The notes under the pieces are model-generated. The model saw only the letters and a program-made list of their open reading frames with translations. It ran no database searches and was not told where the DNA came from. Shown here piece after piece: positions 19,040 to 25,975 of a stretch of 64,000 nt of DNA; the first letter of the stretch is position 1; every line of letters begins with the position of its first letter. The position numbers and the translations under genes were made by a program. Origin of the DNA: Curtobacterium pusillum (lineage in GTDB: Bacteria > Actinomycetota > Actinomycetes > Actinomycetales > Microbacteriaceae); the NCBI GenBank assembly GCA_002025645.1, contig CP018783.1:3534001-3598000 (forward strand), in the 5' to 3' direction.

Positions 19040-20301
19040 CGGCGGCGACGACGACCGACGGGCGCGGAACGGGCCTCCCGGCCGACCGCCTGGCCACGCT
19101 GCGGGCGCGCTTCGCACCCGTGATCGCGACCATCCGCGACGGCGCGGTCGAGCGTGAGCTCGCCTCCGGCACCCCCGGTGACCGGCCGATGCCGCACGAC
19201 GAGGTCCGCGCGCTCGCCGACGCCGGCTTCGGACGGCTGCGCGTGCCGGAGGACCGCGGCGGGTTCGGCGTGACCCTGGTCGAACTCGTGCACCTGATCG
19301 CGGACCTCGCGGCGGCCGACTCGAACATCGCGCACCTGTGGCGTGGACACTTCGGGTACACCGAACTCGTGCTGCTCCGGCCGTCGTCGGCGGAACGGGA
19401 CGAGTGGCTGCAGCGGATCGTCGACGGGGCGATCGTCGGGAACGCGACCTCGGAGCGGACCGGGACGACGCTGGCCGACATCTCGACGACGGTGACGCCT
19501 GCTGGTGATTCCCTGCGTCTCGACGGGCGGAAGTTCTACTCGACGGGCACGCTCTACGCCGACTGGATCTACCTGGCGGCGGACCGCTCGGGCGACCGCG
19601 TCACGTTCGCCGTGCCGGTCGACGCGCCGGGCGTGACGAGCGTCGACGACTGGGACGGGTTCGGCCAGCGGCTGACCGCATCCGGCACGACCGTCTTCGA
19701 GGGCGTGCCGGTCGACCCCGCCGTCGTGTCGGCGTACAAGGACGCGCCGCTGTCGCACATCCAGGCCTTCTACCAGCTGTACCTGCTGGCCGTGCTCGCG
19801 GGGATCGGGCAGGCCGTGTCCGACGACGCCGTCGCCTTCGTCCGGCCGCGGACCCGGACGTACATCCACGCCAACGCCGCCCGCCCCGGTGACGACCCGC
19901 AGGTGCTCGCCGTGCTCGGACGGCTGTCGGCGGGTGCGTTCACCGCTCGGTCGCTGGTCGTCGCCGCGGCCGGGATGCTCGACGAGGTCGTGGCGACGAA
20001 CGTGCCAGGGTCCGGCGTCGACCACGCCCTGCTCGACGCTGCGGAGAACGCCGTCTACCAGGCACAGATCGAGATCGGGCCGCGGGTGCTCCGGTCGGCG
20101 TCCGAGCTGTTCGAGGTCGGTGGGGCCTCGGCGGCCGACCGCACCCGGGCGCTCGACCGGCACTGGCGGAACGCGCGGGTCGTGGCGTCACACAACCCGG
20201 CGGTCTACAAGGAGCGGCTCGTGGGGGAGTACGCGCTGCACGGCCGGGGGCCGGTGGACGCGTGGGAGAAGTACCACGAGGTAGGGCCGACGCGGTTCTG
20301 A
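19036..20301 (+). CDS. Acyl-CoA-dehydrogenase-fold monooxygenase (DszC/SfnC-like)
   Basis: A 421-residue flavoprotein of the acyl-CoA dehydrogenase fold, close to the DszC/SfnC monooxygenases that use reduced flavin rather than CoA thioesters. Visible parts are the N-terminal helical domain with FGRLRVPEDRGGFGVTLVE, ATSERTG, the beta domain LDGRKFYSTGTLYADWIYLA, and the C-terminal ASRELFEVGG-like SELFEVGGASAADR followed by DRHWRNARVVASHNP. It is coupled to the NtaA-like gene by a 4-base overlap, as in sulfone and organosulfur operons. Confidence 0.87.
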   Translation: MTAATTTDGRGTGLPADRLATLRARFAPVIATIRDGAVERELASGTPGDRPMPHDEVRALADAGFGRLRVPEDRGGFGVTLVELVHLIADLAAADSNIAHLWRGHFGYTELVLLRPSSAERDEWLQRIVDGAIVGNATSERTGTTLADISTTVTPAGDSLRLDGRKFYSTGTLYADWIYLAADRSGDRVTFAVPVDAPGVTSVDDWDGFGQRLTASGTTVFEGVPVDPAVVSAYKDAPLSHIQAFYQLYLLAVLAGIGQAVSDDAVAFVRPRTRTYIHANAARPGDDPQVLAVLGRLSAGAFTARSLVVAAAGMLDEVVATNVPGSGVDHALLDAAENAVYQAQIEIGPRVLRSASELFEVGGASAADRTRALDRHWRNARVVASHNPAVYKERLVGEYALHGRGPVDAWEKYHEVGPTRF

Positions 20302-20377
20302 GGGCGGCGGCGCGGGCGGGCTGCGGCGCGGGAAGGCGGCGGCGCCGTGCGCGGTGCGAGGCCGCGCTTGCCGCCGG

Positions 20378-20722
20378 CTACGCCCAGCCGAGCTCGTGGA
20401 GTCGCTCGTCGTCGATGCCGTAGAAGTGCCCGATCTCGTGGACGAGCGTGGTGTGCACCTCGTCCTTGAGCTCCTCGAGCGTGTCGCACTCGGCGAGGTG
20501 CTGCTTCCGGAACACCACGATCCGGTCCGGGAGCTCCCCGAAGCCGTACTGCCCGCGCTCGGTCGCCGCGATGCCGTCGTACACGCCGAACAGGTCGGAC
20601 CCGTCCTCCGGTTCGTCCTCGACGACGAACACCACGTTGTCGAGCCCGTCGACCATCTCGTCGGGGAGCAGGTCGAGTTCGTCGGTCACGAGCTGCTCGA
20701 AGTCGTCGAGGGACATCTCCAT
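20378..20722 (-). CDS. Zincin-like metallopeptidase family protein
   Basis: A 114-residue protein of the small zincin family (PF06262 type). The zinc motif HEIGHFYGIDDERLHELG sits at residues 95-112. The rest shows the usual FRKQHLAECDTLEELKDEV helix before the motif and an acidic N-terminus. Substrates are unknown for the family. GTG at 20725 or ATG at 20716 are alternative starts. It lies downstream of tRNA-His and orn on the same strand. Confidence 0.88.
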   Translation of the reverse strand: MEMSLDDFEQLVTDELDLLPDEMVDGLDNVVFVVEDEPEDGSDLFGVYDGIAATERGQYGFGELPDRIVVFRKQHLAECDTLEELKDEVHTTLVHEIGHFYGIDDERLHELGWA

Positions 20723-20800
20723 CACGCAGGGATCGTCCCACACGGCGCTGATCACTCGCGGCGAAGCCGCTCGGTGCCGGAGGCGCCCAGACGAACACTG

Positions 20801-20842
20801 AGGGAGAGCCCCGGTTGCGTCACACGCAACAGGACTCTCCCT
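20801..20842 (-). terminator. Long hairpin after tRNA-His, likely terminator
   Basis: AGGGAGAG (20801-20808) pairs with CTCTCCCT (20835-20842), and inside it GTTGCGT (20814-20820) pairs with ACGCAAC (20824-20830) around a CAC loop. It starts 8 bases past the 3' end of tRNA-His on the minus strand. There is no strong U-run. Confidence 0.7.
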
Positions 20843-20849
20843 CGACTGG

Positions 20850-20922
20850 GGTGAATAACGGGTCTCGAACCCGCGACCTCCTAGACCACAACCAGGCGCT
20901 CTACCAACTGAGCTATATCCAC
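20850..20922 (-). tRNA. tRNA-His (GTG)
   Basis: The minus strand folds as a full cloverleaf: acceptor GTGGATA/TATTCAC, D arm AGCTCAGTTGGTAGAGC, anticodon stem CCTGG/CTAGG with loop TTGTGGT (anticodon GTG), and T arm CGGGTTCGAGACCCG. The base at 20923 is G and can serve as the extra G-1 that pairs with C73, which is diagnostic of tRNA-His. CCA is not encoded. Adjacency to orn is common in actinobacteria. Confidence 0.96.
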
Positions 20923-20997
20923 CATGTTCGGACCGGCTGACCGGCGCGACCACTCAATAGTAGTACATGCTGCGGCCCGGTCGGACCACGTGTGTCG

Positions 20998-21636
20998 TCA
21001 CTCGGCTGCGGGCTGCCCGAGGCGCGGTGCCCACTTCTCGACGACCTCGGCCTGGACAGCACGGACGTCATCCGTCGTCGGCCCGGGCTCGGCGACGAAG
21101 CCCGCGCGGCGGTAGTACTCGAGCTCGCGGATCGACTCGAGGATGTCCGCGAGGGCACGGTGGCCGCCGTGCTTCTCCGGGGCGTTGAAGTACACCCGCG
21201 GGAACCAGCGTCGGCAGAGTTCCTTGATGCTCGACACGTCGACGCTGCGGTAGTGCAGGTGTCCGTCGACGCGGGGCATGTACTTCGACAGGAACGCCCG
21301 GTCGGTGCCGATCGTGTTGCCGGCCAGGGGAGCGGTGCCCTCGGCCGGGACGTGCTGGAGGATGTACTCGAGCACCTGGTACTCGGCGTCAGCCAGGCTC
21401 ACGCCGTTCGGGATCTCCTCGATGAGTCCAGAGGTCGTGTGCATGTTCGTCACGAACTTGTTCATGTTGTCCAGCGCCGACTGGTCGGGCTTGATCACGA
21501 TGTCGAACCCGGGGTGCACGGGGACGAGGTCGAAGTCGGTGATGACCACGGCCACCTCGACGAGTTCGTCGACCTCGAGGTCGAGGCCCGTCATCTCGCA
21601 GTCGATCCAGACGAGGCGGTCGTTCGCAGTTGCCAT
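20998..21636 (-). CDS. orn: Oligoribonuclease
   Basis: A DEDD-family 3'-5' exoribonuclease of 212 residues that degrades two- to five-nucleotide RNAs (and pGpG) in the cytoplasm. It shows LVWIDCEMTGLD (first Asp/Glu pair), NTIGTDRAFLSKYMP (second Asp), and KHGGHRALADILESI carrying the HxxxxxD DEDDh site. The length is normal. ATG 21636 is preceded by TAGGAT 7 bases upstream on the minus strand, fitting a leaderless mRNA. Confidence 0.96.
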   Translation of the reverse strand: MATANDRLVWIDCEMTGLDLEVDELVEVAVVITDFDLVPVHPGFDIVIKPDQSALDNMNKFVTNMHTTSGLIEEIPNGVSLADAEYQVLEYILQHVPAEGTAPLAGNTIGTDRAFLSKYMPRVDGHLHYRSVDVSSIKELCRRWFPRVYFNAPEKHGGHRALADILESIRELEYYRRAGFVAEPGPTTDDVRAVQAEVVEKWAPRLGQPAAE

Positions 21637-21695
21637 GGTGTCGATCCTATTCCGCGGGGCGGTCTGCTCCGTCGCGGGCGCCGCGAGCCTCCAGC

Positions 21696-22144
21696 GAGCG
21701 GGCGGAACACGCACTGTTCGCGCGGCGGTCGGCCCGCATTTCACCCGCTCGCGCGCTGGGTCTGGGCCGGTGCGCCGCGAGCGGGCGGAACGCGCGCCGT
21801 TCGCGCGTCGGCCGGGCCATATTTCGCCCGCTCGGCAGCCTGGCGGGTCGGGAGCTCGCGAGCGGGCGGAACGCGCGCCGTTCGCGCGTCGGCCGGGCCG
21901 CATTTCGCCCGCTCGGCAGCGTGGCGGCCCCGGAGCCCGCGAGCGGGCGGAATCCGCTCCCTGCGACGCGTGCGCGGGACCGGTTCCGCCCGCTCGCGGT
22001 GGGTGGGCTGCCGTGGTCGTGACCGCCTGGAGGCGCGGTGCCGGTCCCGGGACCGGCACCGCGCCTCCAGGCCGTCACCTCCACTTCGCGAACGGGCGGA
22101 ATCTGGCGGGCTGGGGACCTGGACGGGACGTACTTCGCCCGCTC
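21696..22144. repeat. Array of five palindrome-bounded units, 81-83 base period
   Basis: This fills most of the 559-base gap between orn and the MFS gene. Each unit opens with GAGCGGGCGGAA and closes 31-34 bases later with its reverse complement (TTYCGCCCGCTC type). Openings are at 21696, 21779, 21860, 21941 and, as GAACGGGCGGAA, 22090. Closings are at 21740, 21822, 21903, 21984 and 22134. Units two and three are nearly identical over about 68 bases; unit four has a different interior. No protein or cloverleaf fits. Between units four and five sits a separate perfect palindrome. Confidence 0.85.
22026..22071. repeat. Perfect 46-base palindrome (CTGGAGGC family)
   Basis: CCTGGAGGCGCGGTGCCGG runs to the centre CCCGGG and is followed by its exact reverse complement, with 23-base arms and no loop. 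GCCGTCACC follows, as at other family members. It lies inside the 21.7-22.1 kb repeat array. Confidence 0.9.
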
Positions 22145-22195
22145 GCGGAGCGAGCGGGCGAGCCGGGTGAGCGGGGCGAACGGATGTGTGCGGCG

Positions 22196-23437
22196 CTAGG
22201 CCATCTCGCCGGCGCCGATGGCCTCGGCCTCGACGCGCTCCGGCTCGGCACCGTCGTCGACCCGGCGCAGCACCTTCGTGGTGCACACCACGACGACGAA
22301 CGCGACGGCGACGGACAGCCCGGCGAACACGTACGCGGCCGAGGGGGCGTAGGCGTCGGCGAGGAGTGTGGCCACGGGCGGGGCGATCGCACCACCGATG
22401 AAGCGCACGGCGGAGTAGGCGCTCGAGGCGACGGAGCGGGGGAGGTCGGTGGCCTCCATGACGCACTCGGTCAGCACCGTGTTGAGGACACCGAGCACGA
22501 GGCCGCCGATGATCACGCAGATGATCAGGCCGACCTGGCTGTTCACGACCACGGCCGCGGCGAACAGGTCGAGCGCGAGCAGTGGGAGGGCGATCTTGAG
22601 CACGGTCGTCCGGCGGAGGCGGGCGGTGAGCATCGGGGCGACCCACACCGAGGTGATCGCGAGGCCGACGCCCCAGCCGAAGAACGTGAAGCCGATGCCG
22701 AGCGCACCGAAGCCGAGCGGGAACGGGGTGTAGGCGAGCAGGACGAAGAAGCCGATGTTGTAGAACAGCGCGGTCGCGGCGAGGGCGGCGAGCGCCGGGC
22801 GGCCGAGCGCCCGGAACGGTGCGGAGAGCTTCGTCGGGGTGGGCTTCTCGAGGTTCTTCGTCTTGAGGAGCGTGACGATGGCGATGAACGCGATGGCCAT
22901 CAGCGTGGTGACGCCGAAGAACGGGCCGCGCCAGCTCACCGATCCGAGCAGGCCGCCGACGAGGGGGCCGACGGCGATGCCGAGCCCGAGTGCTGCCTCG
23001 TACAGGATGATCGCGGACGCGGTGCCGCCGGAGGCTGCCCCGACGATCGTCGCGAGTGCGGTGGAGATGAAGAGCGCGTTGCCGAGACCCCAGCCGGCGC
23101 GGAAGTCGATGATCGTCCAGACGCTGTTCGACGTCGCCGCGAGCACCGAGAACAGCACGATCAGGGCGAGTCCGATGAGCAGGGTGTTCTTCGCGCCGAT
23201 GCGGCTCGAGACCCAGCTGGTGAAGAACATCGCGACGCCCGTGACGGCGAGGTAGCTCGTGAAGAGGAGCTCGGTCTGCGCCGGGGTCGCCTTCAGCGAG
23301 ACGGCGATCGCGGGGAGGATCGGGTCGACGAGGCCGATGCCCATGAATGCGACGACGCAGGCGAAGGCGATCGCCCACACTGCTGACGACTGCTTGAGGA
23401 TGCTGCCGGACTGGCCGGCTGGTGCGTGGGCGTTCAC
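22196..23437 (-). CDS. MFS drug-efflux-type transporter
   Basis: A 413-residue twelve-helix major facilitator. SSAVWAIAFACVVAFMGIGL opens the first helix, DPILPAIAVSL follows and SSRIGAKNTLLIGL is the loop-2 motif, a pattern of the DHA1 group. The substrate is not determinable; efflux is suggested by the coupled MarR-family regulator. The GTG start at 23437 overlaps the marR stop in a GTGA, so both are made from one transcript with the regulator first. Confidence 0.88.
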   Translation of the reverse strand: MNAHAPAGQSGSILKQSSAVWAIAFACVVAFMGIGLVDPILPAIAVSLKATPAQTELLFTSYLAVTGVAMFFTSWVSSRIGAKNTLLIGLALIVLFSVLAATSNSVWTIIDFRAGWGLGNALFISTALATIVGAASGGTASAIILYEAALGLGIAVGPLVGGLLGSVSWRGPFFGVTTLMAIAFIAIVTLLKTKNLEKPTPTKLSAPFRALGRPALAALAATALFYNIGFFVLLAYTPFPLGFGALGIGFTFFGWGVGLAITSVWVAPMLTARLRRTTVLKIALPLLALDLFAAAVVVNSQVGLIICVIIGGLVLGVLNTVLTECVMEATDLPRSVASSAYSAVRFIGGAIAPPVATLLADAYAPSAAYVFAGLSVAVAFVVVVCTTKVLRRVDDGAEPERVEAEAIGAGEMA

Positions 23438-23880
23438 GCGAGGGTCTCCGTTCTGGTGGTGGTGGAGGTGCGCGAGGCGATGAGGGCGGCCGCGGTGTGC
23501 AGGGCGTCCCAGTCGTCGTCGTCGAGGTCGGCGAACATCGGGCCGACCGTGCGGGTCATGGTGGCGCGCCACTCGGCGAGTCGGGCGCGGCCGGCCTCGG
23601 TCAGCTCGATGAGCTGCCCGCGGGAGTCATCGGGGTCGACGCTGCGGGTGATGAGTCCGTCGGCGGTCATGCCGGTGACGAGCCGGGTCATGGTGGGCTG
23701 CGCGACGCGGGAGGCGGCAGCGAGTTCGCCGAGACGGAGCGGCTGGTCGGTCTCGAGGATGCCGAGCGTGCGCCAGACGGCGGCGGACGTGGTGTTGCCC
23801 GTCGCCTGGGCTGCGGTGCGGATGAGGCGGTTCACCGAGACGAGGAGTGTCTCGATGGTCTGCTCACGACTCGTTTCCAT
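23434..23880 (-). CDS. MarR-family transcriptional regulator
   Basis: A 148-residue winged-helix regulator. The recognition region is LRLGELAAASRVAQPTMTRL followed by TADGLITRSVDPDDSRGQLI, the MarR wing with its conserved D-x-R. It probably represses itself and the coupled MFS pump and releases DNA on binding a small ligand. ATG 23880 begins inside a double palindrome that is the likely operator. Confidence 0.9.
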   Translation of the reverse strand: METSREQTIETLLVSVNRLIRTAAQATGNTTSAAVWRTLGILETDQPLRLGELAAASRVAQPTMTRLVTGMTADGLITRSVDPDDSRGQLIELTEAGRARLAEWRATMTRTVGPMFADLDDDDWDALHTAAALIASRTSTTTRTETLA

Positions 23881-23904
23881 AGCAAAACTATATAGCGGAG
23901 CTAT
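23879..23904. promoter_or_regulatory. Double palindrome, likely MarR operator
   Basis: ATAGCAAAACTAT (23879-23891) is directly followed by ATAGCGGAGCTAT (23892-23904); both halves are inverted repeats with the same ATAG/CTAT edges. It sits over the marR start and is AT-rich against the GC-rich background. It lies between marR and the divergent gene at 23942, so it may control both. Confidence 0.65.
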
Positions 23905-23941
23905 GAATGAGTCAACAGGCGTCTCCTGGTAGAAGGGATAC

Positions 23942-24232
23942 ATGAGCGACATCACCATCCACGAAGGCGACGAGTACACCGCGATCTTCCACGGCGGACC
24001 CTTCGACGGCACGACCGACACCCGCACCGCGACGAGCGACGCGCTGGACGACGAGGTCACGGTGTTCGCCGACGTCGAGGGCCTGCAGACCGCGTTCACC
24101 TACCGCATGACGAAGTCCCGCCAGGTGCTCGACCAGACCTCCGCCGAGTTCGAGTACGTGCCGGGGGAGTCCGACCCGGTGGACGACCTCGCCGACCGTG
24201 GCGACCGCAGCGGCGAGTTCGACCGCGAGTAG
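23942..24232 (+). CDS. Hypothetical protein, 96 residues
   Basis: A small acidic soluble protein (MSDITIHEGDEYTAIFHGGP at the start) with a beta-rich pattern and a charged tail ending GDRSGEFDRE. Not assigned to a family. GGTAGAAGGG lies about 5 bases before the ATG. It is divergent from the marR-MFS operon across the double palindrome. Confidence 0.65.
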   Translation: MSDITIHEGDEYTAIFHGGPFDGTTDTRTATSDALDDEVTVFADVEGLQTAFTYRMTKSRQVLDQTSAEFEYVPGESDPVDDLADRGDRSGEFDRE

Positions 24233-24280
24233 CCCCACCGACCGGGAGTAGATCCCCGCACCCCCGCGTTGCACGATCAC

Positions 24281-24541
24281 ATGCAGCTCGACCTCTGGAC
24301 GTCTTCCTTCTGCGCCCCGTGCTCCGCCGCCCGCCGGGTGTCGGCCGAGGCGTCGGAGCTCGTCCCCGGACTGCACGTGACCGAGCGCGACGTGGCGAAC
24401 CACCCGGACCAGGCAGAGGACCTCGGCATCCGGTCGACCCCCACGATCATCGTGCGGCGGGACGACGGTGCCGAGGTCTTCCGCTCACCGGGGGTCCCGA
24501 CCCGTGACCAACTGCTCCTCGCGATCGCCAAGGCGGTCTGA
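24281..24541 (+). CDS. Thioredoxin/glutaredoxin-like small redox protein
   Basis: An 86-residue thioredoxin-fold protein with the active site CAPC at residues 11-14 and the cis-proline motif STPTIIV. It probably works in cytoplasmic dithiol-disulfide exchange; the partner is unknown. ATG 24281 is chosen; TTG 24269 would add four residues. No clear ribosome site is visible. Its 3' end overlaps the convergent glycosyltransferase gene by 57 bases. Confidence 0.78.
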   Translation: MQLDLWTSSFCAPCSAARRVSAEASELVPGLHVTERDVANHPDQAEDLGIRSTPTIIVRRDDGAEVFRSPGVPTRDQLLLAIAKAV

Positions 24542-25975
24542 CACGTCCGACCGGCGCGGCCCGTCCGACCGGCGCGGCCCGTCCGACCGGTGCGAGCCGT
24601 CCCGCTGACTCGTCGGGGCGAGCACGACCGGCGCCTCCGCCGGACGGACGACCCGCAGGACCCGCCGGCCGAGGCGCTTCGCGGCACGGACCGGTGCCCC
24701 GATCACGAGTGCGACGGTGCCGAGCACGCTCCGGTCGTCCGGCCCGAGGGCGTTCTTCCGCTCCCACGCCCGCCGGAGTTCCCCACCACGACTCCGCCGC
24801 GCCGCCGGTCGGTCGACGAGTCCACCCGCATCGCGGAGCGCCATCAACGCCTCGGTCCGCGCTGCCCAGTCGTTCTCGGACTCCGGGTGGAAGTGGTTGT
24901 CGTGCATCCACTCCGCCCGCACGGTGCCGAAGCGGCCGTCGACGAGGTCGCGGGCGTCGCCCTCCAGGCCGCTGCCGACGAACACCTCGTTGATGAGGTG
25001 CCGTCCGGTGCCGAAGTCCGTGAGCGTCAGGGCCGGGACACCCCGGGCGGCGGCCTCGAGCACGGCCGTCGAGCTGATCGTCACGAGGGCCACGGCTCGG
25101 TCGAGGTGCTCGGACATCGGCCCGCTCTCGACCACGAGGTTCGTCGGTGCACCAGCCGGCACGAGGTCCGGGTACGGGTCCTGCTCGCGGTGCGTCTGCT
25201 GCTCCCCGGCGGCGGCGCGGACCTTGATCACCACGCGCCACGACGGGTGCTCGCGGGCTGCCTCGACCAGCCAGCCGACGACGCGCTCGCGCTCGGCGCG
25301 TTCTGCGGGGACGCTCGGCTGGGCGGCGAAGACGACGGAGTCGCGCGGGCCCGGACGGTAAGGCCCTGGTGTGGTCGGCCGAGCGAACGGCAGCGTCGCG
25401 AGCGCGAAGTGCGGGTCGACGCCGCCCTCGTCGGCGAGCTCCTCGTACGCGCGTACCTCGCGGTGACTGTGCAGTACGAACAGGTCGGCCCGGGCACGGA
25501 AGAACACGCCCTTCCACTTCGCCGGGTACGAGATCCCCGGCAGCCCCGTCACGAGCACCGGCCGCCGCCGGACCCGACGGAGCACCTCGTCGATGACGAG
25601 TTCCGCGACCGGGCCGATCACCGACACGAGCACGGCGTCCGGCGGGTCCTGCCGGAGCCGCTCGACGATCGCGTCGACGTGCAGCGGTGCCGGCGGAGCA
25701 GCCGCGAGGTGCGCCAGCCGGTCGTCGAGGCCCCGGAACGCGGACCGCAGCTGCGCGCGACTCGCGGACCGCGGCGTCGCGACGGTCAGCAGCTCCAGGT
25801 CCCAGTGCGCGGGTGCGGTGGCGAGCAGGTGGGCACCCCACTTCGCGAACGAGTCGGTGTCGACCAGGCCGACCACGCGTCGGGCGCGTGGCGCCGTACC
25901 GGACTGGAGGCGCGCCTCCAGTCCGCCCGTCGGCTCGCCCTCGTCGGCCGTCACGTCCAGACCGCCGCCCGTCAC
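24485..25975 (-). CDS. Putative glycosyltransferase of the nonulosonate cassette (DUF6716-like)
   Basis: A 496-residue protein with a two-lobe GT-B-like layout: VVGLVDTDSFAKWGAHLL at the N-terminal lobe, LVTGLPGISYPAKWKGVFFR, and in the C-terminal lobe SGPMSEHLDRAVALVTISST, GVPALTLTDFGTGRHLINEV. These resemble CDP/CMP-sugar-dependent polymer synthases. Coupling to neuB by GTGA and to neuA suggests transfer of a sialic-acid-like sugar from its CMP form (inference). The first 35 residues contain a 26-base palindrome in frame. The C-terminal tail is encoded by 18-base direct repeats and overlaps the redox gene. Confidence 0.78.
   Translation of the reverse strand: MTGGGLDVTADEGEPTGGLEARLQSGTAPRARRVVGLVDTDSFAKWGAHLLATAPAHWDLELLTVATPRSASRAQLRSAFRGLDDRLAHLAAAPPAPLHVDAIVERLRQDPPDAVLVSVIGPVAELVIDEVLRRVRRRPVLVTGLPGISYPAKWKGVFFRARADLFVLHSHREVRAYEELADEGGVDPHFALATLPFARPTTPGPYRPGPRDSVVFAAQPSVPAERAERERVVGWLVEAAREHPSWRVVIKVRAAAGEQQTHREQDPYPDLVPAGAPTNLVVESGPMSEHLDRAVALVTISSTAVLEAAARGVPALTLTDFGTGRHLINEVFVGSGLEGDARDLVDGRFGTVRAEWMHDNHFHPESENDWAARTEALMALRDAGGLVDRPAARRSRGGELRRAWERKNALGPDDRSVLGTVALVIGAPVRAAKRLGRRVLRVVRPAEAPVVLAPTSQRDGSHRSDGPRRSDGPRRSDVSDRLGDREEQLVTGRDPR
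24544..24597. repeat. Three 18-base direct repeats
   Basis: CGTCCGACCGGCGCGGCC occurs twice exactly (24544, 24562) and once with two changes (24580). They encode the repeated Arg-Ser-Asp-Gly-Pro-Arg tail of the minus-strand glycosyltransferase and begin just past the stop of the redox gene. Confidence 0.85.
25900..25925. repeat. Perfect 26-base palindrome inside the glycosyltransferase gene
   Basis: CGGACTGGAGGCG and its exact reverse complement meet without a loop. This is the short form of the CTGGAGGC family. On the minus strand it is read in frame as Gly-Leu-Glu-Ala-Arg-Leu-Gln-Ser near residues 18-25. Confidence 0.9.

Noticed and set aside
21696..22144. CRISPR array
   Set aside because: Units are palindrome-bounded and 81-83 bases apart, two neighbours are nearly identical, the spacer-like parts are not unique in the right way and no cas gene is present.
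21278..23386. A 702-codon plus frame through orn, the repeat array and the MFS gene
   Set aside because: It crosses two clear minus-strand genes and a repeat array and has biased, charge-rich composition without motifs.
24544..24597. CRISPR-like direct repeats
   Set aside because: Three 18-base repeats without spacers, inside the coding tail of the glycosyltransferase.
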